Origin: Thermoplasmata archaeon
GTDB lineage: Archaea > Thermoplasmatota > Thermoplasmata > Thermoplasmatales > Thermoplasmataceae
Length of the DNA stretch: 33,514 bases
NCBI GenBank assembly: GCA_021820525.1
Contig: JAKADM010000013.1
Location: 1-33,514, forward strand
Direction: 5' to 3'
A program made the position numbers and the translations under genes. Shown here piece by piece: positions 1 through 8,565 of this stretch; position 1 is the stretch's first letter, and every line of letters begins with the position of its first letter. Under the pieces are notes generated by a model. The model was not told the origin of the DNA, did no database searches, and was given only the letters and a program-made list of their open reading frames with translations.

Positions 1-777
1 ATCATTGATTGCCCAATAAAGCATTGTACCCCAGTTTACCTGGCTAAGATTCCCTACTCCAAGATATTCTACGAATGTAAGCCCCATAACACCGTACATT
101 GCTGTGAAGAAGAAATTTGAAACTATGACAGGCATTATGGCCTTAATGATTTGCCTGAAAATGATGCTCACCTTTGATTCACCTATCAATACGGATGATA
201 GAATGTAATCCCTTTTGGAAACTGAAAGGGTTACAGATCTGAATGTTCTTGCGCCAAAGGCCCAGCCCGTAATTATGAGAATCAATATGGTTGGTACATA
301 TCCTAAATTCTCCTTCAGACCAAGGAAATAGGTTCCAAACAGCATTATGAGAAGTACACCCGGAACTACAAGAAATATGTTTACTATGGAGTTTATCAGG
401 TCATTTACCCTTTTAGATGCAAAACCTGAGAGAACTCCCACAAATACAGATATGAGCGTTCCAAGGATGCCCACAGAAAAACCTATGAACAGTGTAGGTG
501 CTGCTCCTGCAAAGAGCTGGGAAAAAACATCCTGCCCATAACCGGTGGTGCCAAGAATATTCACAGAATTTGGAGGAAGAGACCTTCTGAATATATAGGC
601 ATCAGGATTGTAAGGAGCAAAGAATAATCCAGCTATGGCAAATATACTTATTGAGACAAGAATTATGAAACCTGCAGCCGACTTTCCATTCTGGAAAAGA
701 ATTCCAAGGGTGGATTTAGTTTTTCTTATTATGCCAACAATTTTGTCGAAACCACTCACGTGATTTATTGAACCCAT
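1..777 (-). CDS. Peptide/oligopeptide ABC transporter permease, DppC-like (partial, C-terminus off the left edge)
   Basis: Inner subunit of a dipeptide/oligopeptide-type ABC importer. The minus-strand frame is open from an ATG at 777 to the window edge, about 259 codons. It starts MGSINHVSGFDKIVG, then has a first membrane helix and the periplasmic stretch GTTGYGQDVFSQL, which matches the family's 'GTDxxGRDxFSRL' signature. This is followed by helices and an EAA-loop-like segment (GESKVSIIFRQIIKAIMPV) that would contact the ATPase. It begins 19 bases after the stop of the DppB-like gene, with no clear ribosome binding site, so it is probably translated from the same transcript. The ATPase genes (dppD/dppF type) would be expected beyond the left edge. 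The family is clear; the substrate is not. Confidence 0.88.
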   Translation of the reverse strand, partial: MGSINHVSGFDKIVGIIRKTKSTLGILFQNGKSAAGFIILVSISIFAIAGLFFAPYNPDAYIFRRSLPPNSVNILGTTGYGQDVFSQLFAGAAPTLFIGFSVGILGTLISVFVGVLSGFASKRVNDLINSIVNIFLVVPGVLLIMLFGTYFLGLKENLGYVPTILILIITGWAFGARTFRSVTLSVSKRDYILSSVLIGESKVSIIFRQIIKAIMPVIVSNFFFTAMYGVMGLTFVEYLGVGNLSQVNWGTMLYWAIND

Positions 778-796
778 TTCATTTAATTTATGAATT

Positions 797-1801
797 TTAA
801 CCACTCTCCTGCCTGATTCTTGGATCTAAAAAGCCATAGAGAAGATCCACAATAAAGTTACCTACCAGAACTGCAATTATAACCATAAGGAATATACCCT
901 GCATCAGTGGATAGTCCAGGTTGTCTATGGCTGTGATCATATACATTCCAACACCTGGATATGAGAATATGGATTCTTCTATGATAACCCCGCTCATTGA
1001 TAATCCTATGGACATGGAAAAACCGGTGAGATTGGGCAATATGGCGTTCCTGTATGCAATGCTTTTAATCTGGTAATTTTTCATTCCGAGATTTTCAGAA
1101 TAGTTAATGAAATCACTGTTAAGATTGGGTATAATATTATTTCTCATTCCAAGAGTCCATCCACCAAGGGAGGTCAGGACGATAGTTAAAACTGGAAGAG
1201 CTGCGTGATATATTACGCTTAAAATGAATGGGAGTGTAAACCCCGCATTTATTGAAGAACTATAAGCCCCACCCAGCGGGAAAAGTTTTCCGTTCACAGC
1301 AAATATGTCCAGAATTATGAATGCCATGACAAATGCCGGGAAGGATGCCATGAACATGCTGAAAATATCCACTGTCAGATCCTTCCATGTATTCCTGTTT
1401 ATTCCTCCGTATCTCCCCATTCTGTTACCTATGAAGAAGGAAATTGATATGGAGGTTATAACCAGAAAGAGTGTCCAGGGAAGAGCCTGTGCAAGTATGG
1501 TTGAAACAGGTACCGGATAATAAGTTATGGAAACACCAAGATTTCCATGAAAAAGATCAGAAAGGTAGGTAAGGTATTGCACATACAGAGGTGCATGGGA
1601 AAGGCCGTATTCAGCCTCAAGTTGCTTTAAATATATGGGATTTACAGCACCTCCAGATGCTTTCACCACATCCTGATATATGGTTTCCGCAGGGTTTCCT
1701 GGTATTAGCCTTGGGAGTACAAAATTAAGCGTTATGGCACCAAATAATACGATTATAAAAAGAAAAATTTTGTTTATTATATATCTTACTGGAATTTTCA
1801 A
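797..1801 (-). CDS. Peptide/oligopeptide ABC transporter permease, DppB-like
   Basis: First permease of the peptide-type ABC importer, 334 residues, the usual family length. An N-terminal helix (residues 10-30) is followed by the family's extracytoplasmic start (LPRLIPGNPAETIYQDV), then helices around 105-130, 150-170, 190-215 and 265-325. The EAA-type loop (SENLGMKNYQIKSIAYRNAI) and the closing motif DLLYGFLDPRIR, typical of DppB/OppB, are present. It lies 12 bases after the binding-protein gene and just before the second permease, so it is the middle gene of one operon. Substrate specificity cannot be read from the sequence. Confidence 0.93.
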   Translation of the reverse strand: MKIPVRYIINKIFLFIIVLFGAITLNFVLPRLIPGNPAETIYQDVVKASGGAVNPIYLKQLEAEYGLSHAPLYVQYLTYLSDLFHGNLGVSITYYPVPVSTILAQALPWTLFLVITSISISFFIGNRMGRYGGINRNTWKDLTVDIFSMFMASFPAFVMAFIILDIFAVNGKLFPLGGAYSSSINAGFTLPFILSVIYHAALPVLTIVLTSLGGWTLGMRNNIIPNLNSDFINYSENLGMKNYQIKSIAYRNAILPNLTGFSMSIGLSMSGVIIEESIFSYPGVGMYMITAIDNLDYPLMQGIFLMVIIAVLVGNFIVDLLYGFLDPRIRQESG

Positions 1802-1813
1802 ACATACCTACCT

Positions 1814-3643
1814 TCATTCTTTTTGCTTCATCTTTTTAGATCTCACCCATCCCACAGCAGCCACTGCTGCTATTACGACGACGATTACTGCTCCTATCAC
1901 ATCATAGTCACTGCTTGTTAGCCCACTGGTAGGTGGAGCGTTGCTCTTTACATAAAGATGTAGAAGCACTACTTCGCTTGGTCCAGGGTACCATGGCATG
2001 GGTATCCAGTATGGATGGGCAGCATTTGGCCATCCTCCTATGGTTGTGTTCACATATTCATACCAGTCAGCTGAATACACTATGGGGATTATGGGCATCT
2101 GCTGGAGCATTATGGATGCCATGCCATTTATATCAGCTTCCTGTGTGGAATTGGTAATTGCTGATGGGAAGTTGTTAAAGTACTTTTCGAACTGAGCGCT
2201 GGCGTTCCATCTTTCCGGATTAATGTAGGCGTTTTGACCTATGGGTACTACAGGTCCCTGTATTCCGCTGTAATCATACCATGGGTTTGGACCAATTCCC
2301 GTATCTACATAGAGTGCCATTGTATAGTTCCCGTCTGTAACATCGCCGGATACCACGCTGTTGGTTGGTGTGGTTGTGGTTACAGATATTCCTATCTTTG
2401 ATAATTCGGAGGCAATTAAAGTTATGTCAGTATCCCAGTCTGAATATCCTGCAACTGACATTAAATTGAGTGTTGGTACCTTTTGGCCGTTAGGTCCATA
2501 AAGGGATCCAGATTTCATTGTAAATCCATGGTCCTCAAGAATCTGCAAAGCCTTCTGCGGATTGTACTGGGCAAGTTCATTGGCCATCTGTGTGTTGTTT
2601 GCATTTAGATATGACATCTGCTGTTCAAGAATATTGGCTGCGTTTGCAGGCGTTTCATATCCGTACTCTCCTATGTTCATTATGGCAGTCCTGTTTATTG
2701 CAAGGCTTATTGCCTGCCTGAAGTAACTGATGTTTAATGGATATATGAGGTTGTTTAACAGAAGGGTTACAGGCTGTCCAGGAGGATACCAGTAATGATT
2801 GTGTGCAGGATCATTTGCCGTGAACAACTGTGTTACATTTGGTTCAAATACAGATGCCCACTCCACCTTTCCCTCTGCCAGGGCAAGTGAAAGGGCACTG
2901 TTACTGGTATAGTCCACATATACAACGTGGTCAATCCTGGGCTCTCCTGGCTGCCAGTAATGGGGATTCTTTACAAGAACGATCTTCTGAGGGCTGAATG
3001 ACTGTATCATATATGGACCGGTTCCAATTGGATCTGTAACCTGTATGCTTGCGGGGTTAGATTTTCCCTCCCACACGTTCTTTGGTATTATGACTGTTGA
3101 ACCTATGTAAAAGAGATACTGCGTTTGTGGCTGTGTGAAATTAAATTCAACCTCATAATTGTTAATTGCAGTAATATTCTTTACTGTTCCCCATTCATCA
3201 TAATCCTTCTTTTCAGTCTGGAATGTGAAAACAACGCTGGACGCATTGAATGCTTCGCCATTTGAGAATGTTACGTTGTGCCTGAGATATACTGTAAGAT
3301 TTCTACCATCGTGAGAGAAGTTGTATGAGGTTGCGAGCCATGGAAGAACTGTGCCGTTATAAGTGTTAATCTGAAATAGAGGCTCGTATATGAAACCCAT
3401 TATTCCGGCAGGTGTGCTCCATATGTTGAACGGATTAAAATTGTCCGTAAATGCAGGAGTTGGCCCCGGGGACAGATAGAGGGATGTGTTATTCGAATTG
3501 CTTGCGGTCTGAGGGTTTGCAAAAATACCTCCCGACGAATTTTGAGACATTGCAGGAGCAGCAAGAACCATCATCGATGAGAGTATCATGATGACAGCTG
3601 CACTTATTGCAACTACAATCTTCTTTTTGTCTTTTATATTCAT
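1814..3643 (-). CDS. Extracellular solute-binding protein, family 5 (peptide-type), membrane-anchored
   Basis: Captures the substrate outside the cell and delivers it to the two permeases encoded downstream. The 609-residue protein has an N-terminal signal or anchor (MNIKDKKKIVVAISAAVIM...), a large SBP_bac_5 domain (FIYEPLFQIN; FSNGEAFNASSVVFTF; GTGPYMIQSFSPQKIVLVKN; SYFRQAISLAINR) and a C-terminal membrane helix (about 578-598) with a positive tail (RSKKMKQKE). A C-terminal anchor in place of a lipobox is common in archaea. A TATA-like AAATTTAAATA on the minus strand (about 3665-3676) lies some 27 bases before the ATG, so the message is probably leaderless. First gene of the operon. Sugars or oligosaccharides are possible alternatives to peptides. 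Confidence 0.92.
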   Translation of the reverse strand: MNIKDKKKIVVAISAAVIMILSSMMVLAAPAMSQNSSGGIFANPQTASNSNNTSLYLSPGPTPAFTDNFNPFNIWSTPAGIMGFIYEPLFQINTYNGTVLPWLATSYNFSHDGRNLTVYLRHNVTFSNGEAFNASSVVFTFQTEKKDYDEWGTVKNITAINNYEVEFNFTQPQTQYLFYIGSTVIIPKNVWEGKSNPASIQVTDPIGTGPYMIQSFSPQKIVLVKNPHYWQPGEPRIDHVVYVDYTSNSALSLALAEGKVEWASVFEPNVTQLFTANDPAHNHYWYPPGQPVTLLLNNLIYPLNISYFRQAISLAINRTAIMNIGEYGYETPANAANILEQQMSYLNANNTQMANELAQYNPQKALQILEDHGFTMKSGSLYGPNGQKVPTLNLMSVAGYSDWDTDITLIASELSKIGISVTTTTPTNSVVSGDVTDGNYTMALYVDTGIGPNPWYDYSGIQGPVVPIGQNAYINPERWNASAQFEKYFNNFPSAITNSTQEADINGMASIMLQQMPIIPIVYSADWYEYVNTTIGGWPNAAHPYWIPMPWYPGPSEVVLLHLYVKSNAPPTSGLTSSDYDVIGAVIVVVIAAVAAVGWVRSKKMKQKE

Positions 3644-3688
3644 AAACGATTTGACTGAAATTGCTTATTTAAATTTATTCTAAATTGC

Positions 3689-3709
3689 CATACTATATGT
3701 CATAGTATG
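3689..3709. promoter_or_regulatory. Inverted repeat upstream of the ABC importer promoter, candidate operator
   Basis: Perfect 8-base arms CATACTAT and ATAGTATG are separated by 5 bases. The dyad sits about 13 bases upstream of the TATA-like box of the solute-binding protein gene (minus strand) and 46-66 bases from its ATG. That position suits an activator or repressor site. It is also downstream of the DUF202 gene, so a role as a 3' hairpin cannot be excluded, but no T-tract follows. Confidence 0.4.
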
Positions 3710-3843
3710 TTATTATGAATTTTTTTCTATTTTTCTAAACCTCAAGAATAATTATAAAATTAAGGGCTTTCCTGAGACTTGTCCAGGTATGAAAAAATAT
3801 TAAATTTAATTTGACACTTTGAATACTATATATATTAATTTTT

Positions 3844-4215
3844 CTAAAGCGTAAGGAGCATATATGCAACTATGAGTCCCGCCATTACAATTATTAAAAT
3901 ACCTGTAAGCAACTCTGCTGCCGAACGGGGATGGAACGTTTCATTTTCAATACTCTTTTTGTTGATAATGAATGAACGCATTGCCATTATTTGAAGTAAG
4001 CCTCCTGAAATCACCAGGAAAACTCCAATGGCTGTTGATAAGTGATAGGAAGTCTGAGCAGTACCTGGAACAAGCTCCTTGATGATGATGCCAAATTTGG
4101 CTACCACAAACCCGAGGGCAATAACTGCTATTCCCGTTCTGACCCATGCAAGATAGGTTCTTTCATTTGCCATGTGATCAGTTATCTTGCTCTGGTTAAA
4201 CTTCTCCTTTTCCAC
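3844..4215 (-). CDS. DUF202 (YidH-like) small membrane protein
   Basis: 123-residue membrane protein of unknown function. The N-terminal signature DHMANERTYLAWVRTGIAVI followed by ALGFVVAKFG is that of DUF202/YidH (family: xxANERTFLAWxRTGLAL). Three membrane helices are seen at about 27-45, 58-80 and 98-120. The start is GTG at 4215: a minus-strand TATA-like TTTATAAT at about 4236-4245 places transcription start at or within a few bases of it, so the message is probably leaderless. The later ATG (residue 15) would cut into the conserved motif. Transcribed alone, divergently from the SAP-like gene. Function is unknown for the family. Confidence 0.85.
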   Translation of the reverse strand: MEKEKFNQSKITDHMANERTYLAWVRTGIAVIALGFVVAKFGIIIKELVPGTAQTSYHLSTAIGVFLVISGGLLQIMAMRSFIINKKSIENETFHPRSAAELLTGILIIVMAGLIVAYMLLTL

Positions 4216-4365
4216 AGAGGTAAATTGCCTTTCTTATTATAAATAGATCATCCATCCATGTTTAATTTAAGAAATATGAAAAATTATGCGATAAATTAGA
4301 ATTTTTATATTTTAAATTACCGGACTTTATCATAATCCTTATAAACAATTCTGCAATGAAAAATT

Positions 4366-5244
4366 GTGACCGATGAAGAATATTTGAAAAACCTGACAAT
4401 ATCCAAATTGCTTGAGATATGTGAAAAGGAAAAGTTGCAGAATATCCCAAAGAGGGTTAAGAAACAGGAATTGATTGATTTTATGTTGAAAAATATTCCG
4501 TCTGAGAATCTTAAAAAATATGAAAACGATCATAACGAAAAGGAAAATGAGAGGGGAGAAGAGAAACATGAAGAGATCAAAGAAAAAGTTCCTGAGACCC
4601 AGACATTTGTGAGGGAAAGAGTTATTGTGGAACTACAAAAGCACAGAATCCACAGAATATTGATAAATGAACTCTCAGAAAAATTAGGAGAAAAAATACC
4701 CACAGGAAAGGGCGTTCAACTATATGACGGCATGAGCGATAAAATGCTTCAGACCCTGGACAAACTATTCCTTAACGGAAATGAAGAAGAAGATGAACTT
4801 GTTTTTTCGATGATATGTTCCAATTGGCTCATATTTAAGGCCAAAGAGATAGAGAGGTTAAAGACTGATTATCCTGTAGAAGGAAGTGAGAAAATAGGTG
4901 CCCTTGCCTTTGATGTGGAAAATCTACCATATATAATTGCTGAGTTTAACTCCGGCAACGAGGTGAATGAGAATAATTTGAATAAGATTATTGAAAAGGC
5001 GACAAAGATTCTGGACAAATATGGGAAGGATATTGCTAAGAAATACAAGGAGGCATGGATAAGGATATACATATTTGCAAAGGGAGAGAAAGCCAATGAT
5101 TTTCTAAAACTCATTAAAAATAATAAATCAATTGATGAATATGGGGAAATGCATATTAAAAGGGGAATTTTCAAAACAGACTATAACTTGAAATTTAACG
5201 TTTATGCAGTAAATGATGGGAAGTTTCACGGACTTCTCTTTTAA
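4366..5244 (+). CDS. Hypothetical protein with N-terminal SAP-like domain
   Basis: 292-residue soluble protein I do not recognise as a named family. Residues 1-42 (ending VKKQELIDFMLKNI) have the two-helix pattern and spacing of a SAP/Rho-N type nucleic-acid-binding module. Residues 45-80 are a charged Glu/Lys linker. Residues 85-292 form an alpha/beta domain containing ALAFDVENLPYIIAEFNSG and EAWIRIYIFAKGE. The order strand-Asp, strand-Glu, helix, strand faintly recalls restriction-endonuclease-like folds, but the catalytic Lys after the acidic residue is absent. The start is GTG, about 25 bases after the TATA-like CTTATAAA (4338-4345). An upstream ATG at 4356 is out of frame. Convergent with the MFS gene, six bases apart. 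Confidence 0.7.
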   Translation: MTDEEYLKNLTISKLLEICEKEKLQNIPKRVKKQELIDFMLKNIPSENLKKYENDHNEKENERGEEKHEEIKEKVPETQTFVRERVIVELQKHRIHRILINELSEKLGEKIPTGKGVQLYDGMSDKMLQTLDKLFLNGNEEEDELVFSMICSNWLIFKAKEIERLKTDYPVEGSEKIGALAFDVENLPYIIAEFNSGNEVNENNLNKIIEKATKILDKYGKDIAKKYKEAWIRIYIFAKGEKANDFLKLIKNNKSIDEYGEMHIKRGIFKTDYNLKFNVYAVNDGKFHGLLF

Positions 5245-5250
5245 AAATTT

Positions 5251-6747
5251 TTAAATTTGTTGGGACTGGGTTTCAATGGGATTTTTTATTCCTGTTCCCA
5301 CATATTTTCTCTTGCCAAGAACCTCTCTTCCCATCATGTTAATCACCGCTGCAATGAGAAATACAACTGAAGAGATTACGAACACAATGTGGTATGACGT
5401 GTTGTCCGGAAAAGAAAATATATGGTTACCTGAAACTACCACGGATATGGTAAAGGCAGAAAGGACGGCTCCGGCAATTGGTGCACCCAGGGTACTTCCG
5501 AGCGATCTGAACGTGCTGTTCATGGATGTGGCCAGAGCCATATTTTTAGAGGATACTGTAAGAATAAGAAGATTGATTACCGATGCGTTCAGTATGGACA
5601 GACCTGCTCCTATGAAGAATTCATAAACAAGGCTCACATAGAATGTGGAAACAGAAGATTCAAAGAGAAACCCTATGGCAGTAACAACACTTCCAATTAC
5701 GGCCACAGGCTTAACACCAAAACGTATGGAAGCCCTTGCCGTTATTGGAGCAAGGAATATCAAGCCAAGGGCAAAGGGCACAAGGGAAAGACCCGTATCC
5801 AAGATGTCAAGGCCAAAGCCATAGGGTTTGGGGGTTTCAAACCTGTAAGAAAGGGCCTGCATTGCAAGAAACATTCCAAGGCCTGAAAGAGCCAGTACAA
5901 AGTTGGGGACCATGACATTCCTTTCCTTCAGTAAGGGAAAATCAAACACAGGTTCACCCCCATTTTTGAGATACCTTTTTTCATAAATGTACATAGGTAT
6001 GAGAAAAATGAAACCTGTAAAAATAACACTTAGAAATAGTGTGGATGTCCATCCCCAAAGCGAACCCTCGGAAAGTGCAATCACAATCATTGCAAGAGAT
6101 ATTGCAAGTATGGCGGAACCTGTGAAATCAATCTTGACCTCAGGTCTCCTGAATCTGGATTCCTTTATGTAAAGAACAGATATTATTGTTAGAATTATGA
6201 TGAATGGAATGGATGTGTGATATGTCATTCTCCACCCATAATCATTTGATATAAAGGCACCAAGGGGAAGGCTTATGGCAAATCCAACACCAAACATTGC
6301 ACTGAGAAAGGCCTGGGATTTTGGTATCATATCCCTTGGAAATTGCTCCCTCATTATGCTCATTCCCAGTGGAAGTATGGTTATTCCTATGCCCTGGAAT
6401 GCCCTTGCTATGACCATAAAATAGAAATCTGGTGAAAAGCCGGTTATACTCACACACACTGCATAAATGATCAGCACTGCAGTCATTATCTTCTTCTTAC
6501 CCAGAAGGTCACCCATCTTTCCCACAATGGGGCTTAGAGCCACTCCAGTTACAAGATAGGCACTCAAAACAAGGCTCACCTGGGCCACATTAACACCAAA
6601 CGATTGGGCTATGGATGGAAGTGAGGGCGTCAGCATGCCTTCTATATACATCACAATAAGTACAAGGGCAGAAAGAATGGCAAGAATGCCATAGGCATAT
6701 CTTTTGTCGTAGTTTTCCATGGTTACAAAAGATTGTTCATCCATCAT
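5251..6747 (-). CDS. MFS transporter, drug:H+ antiporter-2 (EmrB/QacA) type
   Basis: 498-residue polytopic membrane exporter, probably 12-14 helices. The N-terminal half shows DHA2 features: a long first helix ending in EGMLTPSLPSIAQSFG, then LVTGVALSPIVGKMGDLLGK (motif A region) and ARAFQGIGITILPLGMSIMR (motif B/C region). The likely role is proton-driven export of drugs, organic acids or other toxic small molecules; the substrate is unknown. Its ATG overlaps the TGA of the upstream MarR gene (ATGA), so the two are translationally coupled. A MarR-exporter pair of this kind is a classic substrate-inducible efflux unit. Confidence 0.9.
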   Translation of the reverse strand: MMDEQSFVTMENYDKRYAYGILAILSALVLIVMYIEGMLTPSLPSIAQSFGVNVAQVSLVLSAYLVTGVALSPIVGKMGDLLGKKKIMTAVLIIYAVCVSITGFSPDFYFMVIARAFQGIGITILPLGMSIMREQFPRDMIPKSQAFLSAMFGVGFAISLPLGAFISNDYGWRMTYHTSIPFIIILTIISVLYIKESRFRRPEVKIDFTGSAILAISLAMIVIALSEGSLWGWTSTLFLSVIFTGFIFLIPMYIYEKRYLKNGGEPVFDFPLLKERNVMVPNFVLALSGLGMFLAMQALSYRFETPKPYGFGLDILDTGLSLVPFALGLIFLAPITARASIRFGVKPVAVIGSVVTAIGFLFESSVSTFYVSLVYEFFIGAGLSILNASVINLLILTVSSKNMALATSMNSTFRSLGSTLGAPIAGAVLSAFTISVVVSGNHIFSFPDNTSYHIVFVISSVVFLIAAVINMMGREVLGKRKYVGTGIKNPIETQSQQI

Positions 6748-7220
6748 ACCCCAATCTCCATCTTTATATGATTGTTTATCTCATTTATTTTTACCAAATT
6801 TGCAATAATTTTTTGTATGCAAGCCTCATCAATATCCTTAAACATACTCTCTCCAAGATCCACCAGAATATCTCTTGATTTTTCTATTAGAGCCTCTCCC
6901 TCCTGGGAAATATGAACATAGTACATTCTTCTGTCGTTCCTTGACGAAATCCTTTCAACCAGGCCCTTCTGAACAAGGCCGTCAACAAGTGATGTGATGG
7001 TTGGTTTGCTTGTGCCCATAATTTTTGAGAGGGCTGTCAGATTCTGACTTCCATGAAGATTTAAATATTTAAGTATGAAGAATGAAGAGTAGGAGAGACC
7101 ATTTTCCTTCACAATCCTGGAATTTACGCTCATCATATTTTCAAGAAGCATTTCAATAAACTGATATTTTGTACTGGAGTGTTTCTTATCTTTCTGGTCT
7201 GTCATAATTATCCCATCCAT
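6744..7220 (-). CDS. MarR-family transcriptional regulator
   Basis: 158-residue winged-helix repressor. Helices around 20-45 are followed by the recognition region LTALSKIMGTSKPTITSLVD, then GLVQKGLVERISSRNDRRMYYVHISQEG, the typical MarR wing (DxRxxxVxLTxxG). C-terminal helices (about 112-150) would form the dimer interface. It is the first gene of a two-gene operon with the MFS exporter. A perfect palindrome lies on its own promoter at 7243-7256, so autoregulation with release by an exported ligand is likely. The ATG at 7220 is about 25 bases from the TATA-like region. A second ATG at residue 6 is possible. Confidence 0.92.
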   Translation of the reverse strand: MDGIIMTDQKDKKHSSTKYQFIEMLLENMMSVNSRIVKENGLSYSSFFILKYLNLHGSQNLTALSKIMGTSKPTITSLVDGLVQKGLVERISSRNDRRMYYVHISQEGEALIEKSRDILVDLGESMFKDIDEACIQKIIANLVKINEINNHIKMEIGV

Positions 7221-7242
7221 ATTTCAATTGAATATTTAATCA

Positions 7243-7256
7243 TTAGATATATCTAA
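7243..7256. promoter_or_regulatory. Perfect 14-bp palindrome over the marR promoter, probable MarR operator
   Basis: TTAGATATATCTAA is an exact dyad centred about 29 bases before the marR ATG, where the archaeal TATA box should be. A dimer bound here would block TBP/TFB access. No second copy was seen nearby. The link to this MarR is inferred from position. Confidence 0.6.
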
Positions 7257-7300
7257 CAATTTAATAGTAAAATAAATTCTTTCCAGATTGTAAAATAGAA

Positions 7301-7891
7301 TTAGAAATGGAGATAATAATTGTTCATTGCAATATTTGCCATTATGAAGATAATGGCAATCTGAAATATTGCCTGTACACCTGAGAGGCGAAAATTCATC
7401 ATTGCGAGTCGTGACATTTTTTGTATATCTGGTTTTTCCCTGTTCAGTTCAAGGAATATCCTAACCTCGTTTGGGAGAAAAATTCCAAAGCCCTGTATTG
7501 TGAGGACTGCTACGATTATGCCAGCTGCTATGATTACGGGGAGGCTCAGGGTAAAAATGCCCTCGCTCATTGCCAGATATATACCTGCGGTGATCGCAAC
7601 TGTGGCAATTGAAGGCATGAGGAAAAGCATTACGGGCACAAGCCTTTTGATTATCTCTGTTCTTGCCTGAGGTGAAACTTTTCCAAGAATCGGCCCGAGA
7701 ACAAGGCCCATATAAAGGTCTATGCCAGTCCACATTCCACCAAATAGAACGTGGGTATAGTCAAGGAAAACCCCCTTAATAGCAATTGCAACGATTAAGG
7801 CTGCTGCAGGAACAATCACATAAATCCAGCTTTTCCAGCTAACCAGAGACTGAACCCTGGGCTGAGAATTTGAAACGCTGACACTTTCCAT
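7301..7891 (-). CDS. Hypothetical integral membrane protein (CopD/DUF2269-like topology)
   Basis: 196-residue membrane protein with helices at about 25-45, 50-72, 88-108, 115-140 and 172-192. The segment HVLFGGMWTGIDLYMGLVLG resembles the 'H-x-GxxWxGG' helix of CopD/DUF2269-type proteins, and later segments (LPNEVRIFLEL, MMNFRLSGVQAIFQIAIIF) fit that class, but I cannot assign it firmly. A TATA-like stretch at about 7910-7918 lies 25 bases before the ATG at 7891, so it is probably a leaderless single-gene transcript. Not obviously linked to its neighbours. Function unknown. Confidence 0.75.
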   Translation of the reverse strand: MESVSVSNSQPRVQSLVSWKSWIYVIVPAAALIVAIAIKGVFLDYTHVLFGGMWTGIDLYMGLVLGPILGKVSPQARTEIIKRLVPVMLFLMPSIATVAITAGIYLAMSEGIFTLSLPVIIAAGIIVAVLTIQGFGIFLPNEVRIFLELNREKPDIQKMSRLAMMNFRLSGVQAIFQIAIIFIMANIAMNNYYLHF

Positions 7892-8145
7892 TTTTGTATA
7901 ATAGTTTTTATTATTTAAGATTTAGTATAAATGTAAAACATCTCACTGTTGATCATATCCTGAAAATAAAAAAACAAATTATATAGGTCAAAAATGTAAA
8001 CGTGAAACCTTATTACATCCTGTCTGGATTCAAAAAGAACTCCGTGGATTTAAATCATTCCCATAATTGCTTTTGTTAATTTATATGATGCCATAATTTT
8101 TGTAACAGGGAAAAGTATTAAATAACAAGATAAATTATATTACAT

Positions 8146-8565
8146 ATGTATAACCATATTAAACAAAATCTGAGAACGCTTGTAGAATTTATGGTTATAA
8201 TTTTGACATTTCAATTTCTTGTTGGAATTTATGTTAATCTTTACGTGAATATTCCACCAATGGTATTCCCTTCTGGAATGATGATGATGTTTTCTATGGG
8301 TATGCCGGCGTTAATGGTGCACATGCTCATAGGTATTGCTCTGGGTGTTTTATCCATAGGAGTTTTGTTTTTGGCAATCCTGTCAGATAGCAAAAATGTG
8401 GTGATTTATCTTTCTGCCATTGCGCTTGTGTTTGTGGTATTGGCTGGTTTGAACGGCCTTGAATTTGTGTTTAATGGCCAGAATAATATAAACTCGTTTT
8501 TTATGGCAACTTCTTTCATAATAGTACTGTTATCTGAATTTGGTATTTTGCTTACCCTTGATTGA
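8146..8565 (+). CDS. Hypothetical four-helix membrane protein
   Basis: 139-residue protein that is almost all membrane: helices at about 12-34, 55-80, 85-108 and 115-137. A Met-rich loop, PSGMMMMFSMGMPALMVHM, lies between helices 1 and 2. Met and His here could touch a metal such as Cu(I), but this is speculation. The TATA-like ATTAAATA at about 8117-8125 lies 25 bases before the ATG, supporting a real leaderless gene. No family recognised. It faces away from the other small membrane-protein gene across a 250-bp spacer. Confidence 0.65.
   Translation: MYNHIKQNLRTLVEFMVIILTFQFLVGIYVNLYVNIPPMVFPSGMMMMFSMGMPALMVHMLIGIALGVLSIGVLFLAILSDSKNVVIYLSAIALVFVVLAGLNGLEFVFNGQNNINSFFMATSFIIVLLSEFGILLTLD

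Noticed and set aside
4869-5174. Long minus-strand frame inside the SAP-like gene
   Set aside because: Antisense shadow with no promoter and a low-complexity hydrophobic composition; the plus-strand gene has a promoter and normal codon use.
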